DNA from: Symbiodinium kawagutii
Taxonomy: Eukaryota > Sar > Dinophyceae > Suessiales > Symbiodiniaceae
Length of the DNA: 64,000 nucleotides
Assembly (NCBI GenBank): GCA_009767595.1
Contig: VSDK01018551.1
Coordinates: 42,539 to 106,538 of the forward strand
Reading direction: 5' to 3'
Of the stretch, positions 56,477 through 63,660 are shown piece by piece. Position 1 is the first letter of the stretch. The number at the start of each line of letters is the position of its first letter. A program made the position numbers and the translations under genes. Below the pieces are notes generated by a model. That model was not told where the DNA came from. It ran no database searches and saw nothing but the letters and a program-made list of their open reading frames with translations.

Positions 56477-59092
56477 AGCAAACATATATATATATATGTT
56501 TATATTTATATGCAATGTTTCTCATAATAGGGAGCCCAACAAATGGTTGGTGTATTACCAATAAAGGATCAATAGTGGATGATTTGGGGGTTACCCCTAT
56601 TTTGAGAAACCACCATAGGTCAAGAAGGGATCTCACTATCTCTACTTACAGGGGGATAATTATCAAGGCTATTTGTCCAAATGGGTTATCGGTAGGCTGC
56701 AATGATTGAAGAAAGTGACTAGATGGAGAAAGTGAGCATTCTCAGCGCCGTGATAGTTTCTTGACTATTTGCTTGCATGATGAAGTATTCTATTATACGA
56801 TGGACAAGTTTAATTATCCATCATTGGCAGCTAGTGCTTCATGATTGGTTATTGATCATGATCACCAAATCAATTTGCTCAAATTTTGGGCTGCGGCAGC
56901 ACATGGTTACCCAGAGTAGAGCTGTAAGCAACAACAAAATTCGCGAAAGGAAGCAGTCCTTTTTATGGTGGTCAATCTGTATCATGTCAATGGTTGTACA
57001 CTCATTGGCAACTGTGAACCCGCAGTATTTAACCAGTTTTGTACTCAGGTCACCCTCAGTTTTAGCCAAGCAGAAGCCTCAAACTAGTGAAATGCCTCAT
57101 TTCCTTTCCCAGTTTTGACGTGTCAACGATGTGTCCAACGATGTGTCCAACGATGTGTCCAACGATGTGTCCAACGATGTCCATCCTTTCCCAAGTTGCA
57201 TCCAAGAAGCTGGCAGTTGACGCAGCCCTGTGGCGCTGCAACCTGGGAATACACCAGGTATGTTGATGGCACCGCAGGGAATGTATGTTGATAGATTTGT
57301 TTTAGGTGGGAGAGCAGGATAGACATGACAAGAATGATCATTCATGTAAATATCATGGATATGATCATCATATATCATAATACAAGCTCAATCATATGTA
57401 TAACCAGGAGAACTATTTATTGTCATTGAAAACGATTGATATGTACAACCAAGCTATCATGATATGAAAGCTAAATACAAGCTCGATCATATGTATAACC
57501 GGGAGAACTATTGAAAACTATTGATTTCACAGTGGATCATGTGGATAACTGCTCTACGGTCGACCAGGGCTTCTCGCCTATTGCCATTGTGAAGGAAGGC
57601 ATGGAGGCCAACGGGGCAGCCGTGGTGCGAACGGTGCTAGGGGCCATCAATGAGGGTAACCGTCGAACTGGTTCATAGTGCCTTGATGACGCTTAGTGAT
57701 AAGAATGATCAATGATGACACGGTCAACATGATCATGTTTTTTACCCGTGGTGAGAATGATTTGTGTTTGGGGGCCAATGTTGTTGACTTTGGGGCCAAA
57801 AACAATTTTAATGGGTGGATTCAGCTGGTTGGGAAATCCCAATTCCACTACTTCATTATTCAGTATTTGCTAGGTGCTTTCCATGGCTGGGGAAATTATT
57901 CAGCATAATAATAATATGTATATTTAAAGTTACAAACATATATTGTGCGCTTTATTGCTATCTTTTTTCGTTGACCACCTATATTTAAGCATACTGACCT
58001 GCACATTGGCACGCATACGTTGCAAATGCCTGCCAGGTGATCGACAAGTTGACCGTTCCCAGTGGAAAAGGTCCCGACCAACCCACCCTGAAGGAACAGG
58101 GCAACATGTCACTTGGCGCCCTCGGGTGACACCGGGTGGTCCCTTAGGTGGCATGGAGCATACCATGGCATAGCATACATGGTATGGTGATGAGAGTCCC
58201 ATGGGTCCCATGACCAAGAGGTAAAAGTTGGAATTACTAAGTTGAATCCCAGGTGGTGCACCTCTCCAGCGAGGCTAGCCCGCCTTTCGACATTTGAGAT
58301 CTGAGATTTCAGTGAACTCAAGCATCAATAGGGGATGCCGTATGTTTGCAACTGGTTACCAGCCGGACTAGCATGGAACGATTCAGATCCTGTGGATGGG
58401 CTTTCAGCCATGGACTAGTCATGTATTTTTAGATGAACTTATGTTCTTGGTGTGGGTTATGTCTACAGTGTGCTGCGTGTTTTCCTTTGCAGACAGATGT
58501 ATAGTATTATTGCCCTCATTCTTAGTTCCATGTTTTTTTCTCGTATCATGTTTTTTTTTCTGCATTTGGTGACTGATTCGCACTTACATTGTGTTCCTTG
58601 TTACCTCCAAGGTCCCTAATGAACTACTGAACGAAACGTGTTTCGTGTGTTTCAAGTATCCCTATCAAACGGAGTTTCTGAGGAAGGCAACCATCCTTAG
58701 TATTGGTGATCAATTAGGCGAAATTAATATTAGCAAAATATACCTCGAATTCTGACAATTGTGCATATGTTTTCCATTTGCCAATCATCAGTATTGATTG
58801 TAACACTGACTAGTTTAACTTTTCTAACCACGTTCTAACACACTCAAAACATTCTGGTTCGGAACCATTTGCAGTAATAAACCGCCATTTTCAGAAATCA
58901 CCAAATGAATAGCTATCTAGCTAGAATCATTACAGAGGAATATACTCCAACTAACCATAAGTAGCTTAAGTAAGCATTGAACTTGGTTGGAATCAAAATT
59001 AGCCACATGTTTTTCCCGCGGAACGAATTCTGAGGTATTTGGATTCTGCTTTCCCAGACCTGAGTGAGATCGTGGAAGCCAAACTGCGATGA
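47338..59092 (+). CDS. cyclophilin-type peptidyl-prolyl cis-trans isomerase, at least nine exons
   Basis: Cyclophilins catalyse cis-trans isomerisation of Xaa-Pro bonds and assist folding. I assemble exons 47338-47448, 49436-49493, 52135-52158, 53439-53486, 54403-54440, 55469-55556, 57568-57606, 58037-58125 and 59035-59092. From the second exon on, phases fit exactly. Recognisable signatures in order: VVLEVHPEWSPHGVERFKQL (first strand and helix), FHRVIPDFIAQ (RxxPxFxxQ active-site loop, equivalent to R55, F60 and Q63 of human CypA), GIAADPA, WGNSPIKDDPVK, ESNQRGYVSFAM, GPDTRSCQIFFNYKD (CypA Q111 and F113 region), LDKNLLGFSPIAIVKEGME, VIDKL, PSGKGPDQ, YLDSAFPDLSEI, then TGA. The KDDPVKESN and GPxTR features place it with the plastid/bacterial-like algal cyclophilins rather than CypA. 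All acceptors from the second exon on are AG|G; donors are GT except GC at 53487 and 57607. The N-terminus is not seen: the first exon here starts inside the domain or a linker, so upstream exons must exist. Introns run from 430 to about 2640 bases. Confidence 0.92.
47464..47640. repeat. G-rich GGGATTTATAGG word array in intron
   Basis: Ten or more units of 'gggatttatagggatttat' with T-rich variants directly after the first recognised cyclophilin exon. Confidence 0.7.
47754..47868. mobile_element. MITE-like element with perfect 21-bp inverted ends
   Basis: 47754-47774 (begins GTTTTGGATGTTTGTTAAGA) is the exact reverse complement of 47848-47868. The loop has repeated 'ttgattattatcaat'. Lies in a cyclophilin intron. 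Confidence 0.78.
48282..48379 (+). mobile_element. MITE-like element, family A, in intron
   Basis: GTTGCTCAATATAGGGAACC left, GGTTTGGAGAAACCAT right, 'agttggtctattgatac' inside. Confidence 0.65.
49264..49325. repeat. AT microsatellite followed by poly-T
   Basis: Runs of TATATA broken by CACATA and GTATA, then nine T. Confidence 0.85.
49436..49493 (+). CDS. cyclophilin exon 2: catalytic loop
   Basis: ACCGAG|G start, frame CGFYSCARFHRVIPDFIAQ, donor CAG|GTGGAT, phase 0. The RFHRVIPDFIAQ segment is the hallmark cyclophilin motif with catalytic Arg, Phe and Gln. Confidence 0.92.
49566..49911. repeat. 23-bp tandem array in intron
   Basis: About fifteen head-to-tail units containing CTAGTGGTTATCACTATAG, period 23, with two recurrent variants (ATAATTATAG and ATAACTATAG). 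Starts 73 bases after the donor of exon 2. There are no unique spacers, so it is not a CRISPR array. Confidence 0.93.
50105..50239. mobile_element. inverted-repeat element with CTACAAGGTGGGACC ends
   Basis: CTACAAGGTGGGACC and GGGACCACCTTGTAG are near-perfect inverted ends about 135 bases apart. A related end (GTGGGCCCCACCTTGTAC) is at 35375-35392. Confidence 0.65.
50240..50410. repeat. degenerate GATA/GACA repeat
   Basis: 'agatagataggtagaagatagataagtag' followed by 'gacagatagacagagatctagacagacag'. Confidence 0.8.
50958..51056 (+). mobile_element. MITE-like element, family B, diverged
   Basis: Left 'tgatgggtcgtttgtttcacattt', right GGTTGAATCCTCCAACCAG, with 'gttttcc' inside. Same orientation as the other copies. 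Confidence 0.6.
51057..52134. other. intronic non-coding stretch
   Basis: Part of the second recognised cyclophilin intron. No separate gene seen; a minus-strand frame at 51532-51837 has no supporting signals. Confidence 0.6.
52135..52158 (+). CDS. cyclophilin exon 3: 24-nt microexon
   Basis: TTTTTCAG|G start, eight codons VGIAADPA, donor GTCGCT. It supplies the GI..DP turn that always follows the catalytic loop in this cyclophilin group (normally FGIxxDPxV) and joins in phase 0 to both neighbours. Phe is replaced by Val. Confidence 0.78.
52214..52681. repeat. ATG/GTG trinucleotide array in intron
   Basis: About 150 units of GATGATGGTGGTG-type sequence beginning 56 bases after the microexon. 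Frames such as poly-His/Ser/Thr on the minus strand are artefacts. Confidence 0.92.
53078..53175. repeat. AT microsatellites
   Basis: Two AT runs (53078-53112 and 53155-53175) separated by unique sequence, in an intron. Confidence 0.8.
53439..53486 (+). CDS. cyclophilin exon 4
   Basis: ACCCCAG|G start, sixteen codons VYAKWGNSPIKDDPVK, followed by AAG|GCCCTG, a GC donor. Matches the W..xPIxDDPVKxSN block of algal/plastid-type cyclophilins. Confidence 0.93.
54403..54440 (+). CDS. cyclophilin exon 5
   Basis: GCGCCAG|G start, ESNQRGYVSFAM plus two bases (AG), donor GTCCCC, phase 2. The split codon AG|G gives Arg with the next exon. Equivalent to the strand before the GPNT loop. Confidence 0.92.
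55469..55556 (+). CDS. cyclophilin exon 6
   Basis: CGCCCAG|G start; one base then GPDTRSCQIFFNYKD, GIGCSWADLDKNLL; canonical GTGAGT donor. Holds the residues equivalent to CypA T107, Q111 and F113. The stretch between NYKD and LDKN is longer than in CypA. Confidence 0.94.
55632..55800 (+). mobile_element. family B element interrupted by unique sequence
   Basis: Left end TTGGTTGGTGGTTCTAAACA, right end GGATGGTTCAACCACCATCCAG, about 60 bases longer than other copies. Begins 76 bases after the donor of exon 6. Confidence 0.6.
56363..56518. repeat. long AT-rich microsatellite
   Basis: TATATA runs interrupted by TTTTTTT and TTCAAATTCA; abuts a family A element on its right. Confidence 0.85.
56516..56614 (+). 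mobile_element. MITE-like element, family A, in intron
   Basis: TGTTTCTCATAATAGGGAGC left, GGGTTACCCCTATTTTGAGA right, with 'atggttggtgtattacc' and 'gtggatgatttggggg' inside. Confidence 0.78.
57117..57186. repeat. 12-bp tandem repeat CGATGTGTCCAA
   Basis: Five units of CGATGTGTCCAA in the intron before exon 7. The minus strand reads WTHRWTHRWTHR, an artefact. Confidence 0.92.
57376..57515. repeat. direct repeat of about 38 bp
   Basis: TACAAGCTCAATCATATGTA with the following 'taaccaggagaactatt' (57381-57417) recurs at 57476-57512 with two substitutions. Confidence 0.75.
57568..57606 (+). CDS. cyclophilin exon 7
   Basis: CGACCAG|G start, thirteen codons GFSPIAIVKEGME, then GAG|GCCAAC, a GC donor. 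GFSPIAxVxEGM is the conserved C-terminal strand-helix of cyclophilins. DNA up to 57650 stays open and GC-rich, so a rare longer form is conceivable, but it would break the fit to exon 8. Confidence 0.93.
58037..58125 (+). CDS. cyclophilin exon 8
   Basis: CTGCCAG|G start, VIDKLTVPSGKGPDQPTLKE then QGNMSLGAL and two bases, donor GTGACA. PSGxGPDQ is diagnostic for this cyclophilin subgroup. The tail MSLGAL is extra compared with relatives, so a slightly earlier donor is possible. Confidence 0.87.
59035..59092 (+). CDS. cyclophilin terminal exon
   Basis: TTCTGAG|G start, split codon, then YLDSAFPDLSEIVEAKLR and TGA at 59090-59092. Matches the usual YLxxxFPxLxxI C-terminus. Confidence 0.93.
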
Positions 59093-60013
59093 TGCATGGA
59101 TCATCTTATAGCTTTTGAATATAAAAATTGGCGAATTGCAATGTCATTAGAAAGTCAATAGTTAGGTCAATGAATGCAATTCATAATGGCAATTCATAAT
59201 AACACTTAAGAAAACTAATAGCTTTCTTGATTCAACATACTTGATAGCGGTGTTGTTGTGTCATAATAAAAGTGTAGGTGACAGAGGTAGTTTGGATCCG
59301 CTTATTGTTGGCTTATATATTGCTTTGAGAATGATATTCTTGAACCATCGTAATGAATCATCGATGTGTTTTTTTTGTCATGAGCTAAAATAGCTAAATA
59401 TGCATTGTTTTGCTAGTTATTCAGTGGTAATGATGTATTTTCGACTATTGTTACTACTAGACAGGTGCGTTGTTGTTAATCATCATGGATGTTTAATCAG
59501 CAATGTTACGCATCATTTGCCTACCAACTGTTCAGTGGTGGATGCAAACCACAATAAGACCAGTATATGATTGAGTCTCCATTTATAAGCAATATAGTTT
59601 ATGGAGGATATGTATGGATGACTTAACATGGTGGTTTCAGGGGTAGTTAAGTGTGTGTGTGTGTGTGCGTACCCGTTATCCAGTGGTAAACTAACCTGAA
59701 AGTCAACATACCACAATTGCCATAGGTGGACCAGCTATATAGCCAATAGATTTTGCAAGGTTAGCTTACCAGAGAGTAGGCTATTGTCCAAAATAGTTCT
59801 TTGGCTGGTGGTTTGATTGACAGTTTTCTTTTCCCTGATATTAACAAATCGTTGGTGGGTTGGTTGGTTGACAAGATTATTTTTAATAAGGGTTGAAACC
59901 AGTCACCAGTTCTGAATGATGAGTTTATAATGATGATGCGATGATGATCAGTCCAAATGGGTCATCGACATGAGTGTTTCCATTGCCAATAGTTTGGTTT
60001 CCTTCCCAAAATC
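59093..60013. other. downstream flank of the cyclophilin gene
   Basis: AT-rich, with a (GT)n run at 59652-59668, fragments related to family C near 59675-59780 and a family B element at 59803-59909. No gene. Confidence 0.6.
59803..59909 (+). mobile_element. MITE-like element, family B
   Basis: GGCTGGTGGTTTGATTGACA left, GGTTGAAACCAGTCACCAG right; 'aaatcgttggtgggttggttggttgac' inside. TTCT occurs near both ends. Confidence 0.72.
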
Positions 60014-60237
60014 ATGAAGCTGTTGTCAATTTGGAAGCACCCAAATCCGGATATTGTGCTTGGTTTTTCGGATTTCATGGTTCTTCACGGTTGTTTGGAA
60101 CCGTGCACTTACAGTTTTTGGCATGTTTTTGTTTCTTTTTTCATTTGTGACTACTATCTAACCACAAGAGTTGAAGTTCTAACACCAGAGCGACAAGCCA
60201 CCTTTTTAACACAGGCACGTGATGTGTCGAGAGATGG
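60014..60237 (+). CDS. candidate exon with weak protein-kinase resemblance
   Basis: The open frame starts MKLLSIWKHPNPDIVLGFSD and ends VLTPERQATFLTQARDVSRD with a split Gly codon before a GTAAGC donor. LLSxxxHPNxxxxLGFSD and LTPERxxxFLxQxxxVxxDG resemble the strand-4 and helix-E parts of tyrosine-kinase-like kinases, but the middle (CTYSFWHVFVSFFICDYYL) does not fit and no ATP-binding or HRD motif is nearby. The start codon is the first in-frame ATG; the exon may begin elsewhere. Confidence 0.4.
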
Positions 60238-60423
60238 GTAAGCTATGCACGCACACTGGCAGATATTCGCATCCCCGTGAATTTGACAATAGGTGGCTCT
60301 GCGTTCATTGTTTGGAGCTGTGTATAGCTAATAACATATCATAGCATTATCATGTGTATTTATATACTTTCACTAATTTATTAGATGTACATGTATTTAC
60401 CAGCATATTTGTCTTCACAGGCC

Positions 60424-60520
60424 TATCTATATACCTACCTAGCTATCTACCTATCTGTCTATCTATCCATCCATCCATCCATCCATCCATCTATCTATCT
60501 ATCTGTCTATCTATCTAGAT
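60424..60520. repeat. TATC/CATC tetranucleotide array
   Basis: 'ctatctacctatctgtctatctatccatccatccatcc' with variants. Confidence 0.9.
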
Positions 60521-60656
60521 ATTATATATTTGAAACATATATGTATACATTTTGTTTGAGATGAACAAGCGCTAGCTTCTTGATCCTTGATCAAACTGAT
60601 CAATCCCCTTTGCCGATGACAGTATAACCCAGCATCCGCAATAGATGACTTACTAA

Positions 60657-60811
60657 GAGGGCCGGTAAGGTCTAGTGGCTATGGCGTTGTCCCTCGATTG
60701 CCGGACCTCGGGTTCAATGCCCGGGGTGCAACACTAGGCGGACAGGCGGGCAGCTACTCCACCCCTGCAGTTAAGGGGATGAGCTGGGGTGCTGCCCGAC
60801 AAACCTACTAC
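60657..60811 (+). mobile_element. tRNA-derived SINE with target-site duplication
   Basis: Contains an RNA polymerase III A-box-like AGGTCTAGTGG (60668-60678) and a B box GGTTCAATGCC (60711-60721) that fits the GGTTCRANNCC consensus, within a degenerate tRNA-like head. The tail can fold as GGGCAGC ... GCTGCCC with an inner CCCCT/AGGGG. It is flanked by TAGATGACTTACTAA (60642-60656) and TAGATAACTTACTAA (60812-60826), a 15-bp duplication with one mismatch, the mark of target-primed reverse transcription. There is no coding capacity; mobilisation would need a LINE partner. Confidence 0.82.
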
Positions 60812-60912
60812 TAGATAACTTACTAACCATGATTATCGTCAATTATCGTCTATCATCCACTGTCCCTAGGATGATTGTAACCCATTATAGCTAAACCTAC
60901 CAATTTGCAATC

Positions 60913-61337
60913 ATGCTTTTGTATGCTCTCAATTGCTATTTCCTTATCATCAATTATTCATCCGCATCACAAGGCGGCATAAGGATTGTTATTCCCCTAT
61001 CACCAAGTCATGCAAAGTTGACAAATGAAGAATCGTCATCAATCATTTATCAGTGTACACGATTTTTAGTCAAGTTTGACTATTCTGAACAAGTCACTGA
61101 CGCCAGTCAACCAGTCAGGTGTTGTCAATCAAGGCATCCAATCTTTGGCGCCGTTTCAATCTACGCCGTGCCGAGATTGTGAAAATGGTGAAGCGGGCTG
61201 CCAGGTTGTGCGCAAATCCGATGACTTCGTCCTTGAATTTAATCAAAAACATCAGCTGGCTCGTGATTTGGCATGCCTTAAATGTTTTTTTGGCATGGGT
61301 AAACCAGTTGGTTCAGGTTTTATTGCCATGATTCCAG
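60913..61337 (+). other. coding-like fragments in competing frames
   Basis: Plus frames such as WRRFNLRRAEIVKMVKRAAR (61119-61331) and GIQSLAPFQSTPCRDCENGE (61076-61405) overlap in different registers. The composition suggests former or split coding sequence; nothing is recognised. Confidence 0.3.
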
Positions 61338-61530
61338 GGGGATCCCTATTTGGACAAACCTCTGGACTCCGCAAGTCATGGTGGTTCTCATCGACCAGGA
61401 ATTGAAACTCGATTCTTTTGCGATGGATTTGTACCTCTGTGTATTGCTACACTTTGTTGATGCAAACTCAAATGAGCTTGAATTCAAGATGTGCCTGCTA
61501 ATTGGGTTTGTTTCTCGCAAAGGCAAATGA
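61338..61530 (+). CDS. candidate terminal exon (VVLIDQELKLDSFAMDLYLC)
   Basis: TTCCAG|G start, frame IPIWTNLWTPQVM then VVLIDQELKLDSFAMDLYLC, VLLHFVDANSNELEFKMCLL and IGFVSRKGK before TGA (61528-61530). Protein-like. Weak further frames (LGKAMTTLLETNLEAKNLHA near 61590-61660) follow with stops, so the area may be a decaying gene or retroelement. Identity unknown. Confidence 0.38.
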
Positions 61531-62482
61531 TGCAGACATCACTACCATTGTGATTTGCCGATTCATGACCGGATCTATGACGGGTCAAATGTCCAGCTCG
61601 GGAAAGCCATGACTACTCTCTTGGAAACCAATTTGGAAGCTAAGAATCTCCATGCTTAAAAGTGCAACCGGCTATAAAAGTGGTGTATCCCGCGCAGCCA
61701 GGGACCATGTCCAGCCAATACTAACCATTCAGAATCTATTGACCTTTCACCTGAATGTGAGCTTCCTTCGCAGGAACGTGCCTACCAGCGTATGGTGGAT
61801 GGAGTGACGTGGTAGCAAAATCCGTGGTGCGATAGGATGTAGAGGTAGCATTGTTGAGCAATAGTGACGGGGTAAAGAATTGTAGTTCGAAATGCTGTGT
61901 TAAAAGGGTCGAGAATAAGCATGGTTAATGATCATTCATGGATTATGGACATCAATCAGCCATGAAAAACTTATGGTCGCTGGTTTCGAATTTGAAGGGT
62001 GAAACAAAAGGACCTATGTGGCACAAACCGAATTGTCGAAAACAATAAGCGACAATGTAGTGGCCATTGTCGAAGGGTCGTTGATCACTTTCGTGATTGT
62101 GTATCTGTATGAAATAAACCAAAGCTGGGAATGATGATGGAAGACCGGTTCAGGCCTATGGAATGCCTCATGTTTTCCGCTATGAAATGAGGAATCCATA
62201 GCATTCTGGCATAAATTCTATTGTTCAGTTCTTTAAAATAAGACTTTACATCCAGGCACAGATCAGGACAAACATGATGGATGAATCATTGCATGGGCAC
62301 AAACCAGAGACCTTTTGGGAAGCTTATAGCAGTTGACATGCAGTTCTTTTAATACACATAATATGTGTTTGTTTGGTTTTAATTGGCATTCAAGTATTCA
62401 GACGTATTCCGTAAGATGAACTGACATGGATGGATGCATTGCATAGGAATTTCCGGCTGTTTTCCTGGTTTGTCCACCAGAT
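61531..62482. other. mostly non-coding stretch
   Basis: Apart from the stop-containing fragments up to about 61815, no coding signal or repeat stands out. Confidence 0.5.
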
Positions 62483-62776
62483 TTGCTGGTAGAGGCAGGA
62501 ACCACTTTATGGAGGCCAACAGCTTGGTCAGATTTGAATCATGCGTTCCTTAAAATGCTTGCGCCCATGCCTGCTGAACAATCGGAATCATCTTCTTTCC
62601 ATTGTTTTCAATTGTTTTTTTCCTACTCGGAGATAGCAGGCTATATAGTATGTAACAAGGGTAACAGCACAGAATATCACAGAATGATTTGCCGACACTG
62701 GTGCAACATCATGCAGCAGGTGCCAGCTATTAAACTCGGGCGTTTACTTCATTGCAATGATTCAAACCAACGTTAA
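62483..62776 (+). CDS. coding-like frame of unknown identity
   Basis: Reads AGTTLWRPTAWSDLNHAFLK, MLAPMPAEQSESSSFHCFQL and MICRHWCNIMQQVPAIKLGR, ending at TAA (62774-62776). The composition is natural, with a Cys/His cluster (CRHWC). No motif supports a family assignment; could be a terminal exon or relic. Confidence 0.33.
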   Translation: MLVEAGTTLWRPTAWSDLNHAFLKMLAPMPAEQSESSSFHCFQLFFSYSEIAGYIVCNKGNSTEYHRMICRHWCNIMQQVPAIKLGRLLHCNDSNQR

Positions 62777-63565
62777 AAACGATCTACACCTGGTATGCTC
62801 GTAAGTCCAAACTGTTTGTGGTTGTTTTAATTGCACAATTGGGATTTGTACACATTTATATTGTCAGTATTTCTTACATTGGCCTCGTAAAGTCATATCT
62901 ACAGCAGAGGACGCATCACTGGTTGGGAGAAACGATCAAGTAAGGATCTAACTAGCTTTTTCCGGGTGCTTTTCTCATATGTGCCATGGCTATAAGGTCA
63001 TGTCACCCACCTTGCATGCTTAATTACTTGTCTATCCCGGTAATAACTCAGCTGCACACCCAACTAGTGAGAACTATATATGTCTATTCTTGGTTTGATA
63101 TTGGTTTGATGATGTTCATCCCAAGAACAACGCAATTGCCGCTTGGATTTGCTCGAGAGAACTCGACCTGGGTATTTGTCTAGCAATTGATCGAAACAAC
63201 TTGCTGATGGTTGCACCTAGATTGAACATCTTTACCAATGGCTATTACCATGGTTACGAACGACTTGATGCCACAGGTTAATAGTCACGTCACGGCTAAT
63301 GACTGTATGCCACAGGTTATGTCGCTTCATAACCACTCCCCAATCAACCATCAGTTATTCAATGTGAGTCACCAACTTCAGAACTTTTCATTAGTTGATA
63401 ACCACTATGCATGAGTTGTCGAAATGAACCATCAAAAACCATTGGTTTTAGTCAACATGAACCATCATTCATTGGCTATACCCACTATATTCATCAGTTA
63501 TGGTTATGATAGTTATGACCACTATTGACCATTACAAAGCCTTAAACCATCCTTGCATGGTGCAT
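62777..63565. other. non-coding stretch
   Basis: No gene is supported. 63250-63310 has two copies of 'atgccacaggtta'; 63330-63540 is rich in AACCATCA words. Confidence 0.55.
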
Positions 63566-63660
63566 CTGACGTTTCTGCGCAGCGACACCGAGGTGGCTCC
63601 GCTCACGGGACAGCGCCGAACGCAGCCCCTGCCGTAGCTGGGCTGGCGCGGGTGAGGACC
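63566..63660 (+). CDS. exon-like GC island at window end
   Basis: One plus frame reads LTFLRSDTEVAPLTGQRRTQ and PLP before TAG; another reads GTAPNAAPAVAGLARVRTKE and DAKDLFLRG onward. TTCTGCGCAG at 63574-63583 is a possible acceptor. Frame undecided. Confidence 0.35.

Noticed and set aside
57541-57663. Longer cyclophilin exon 7 running from 57541 to a TAG at 57676-57678
   Set aside because: The CAG|GGC acceptor at 57567 and GAG|GCC donor at 57606 fit the family alignment and phases exactly; the longer form would insert unrelated residues.
60661-60730. Functional tRNA at the SINE head
   Set aside because: The D and T regions are recognisable but no proper acceptor or anticodon stem forms; target-site duplications show it is a retroposed element.
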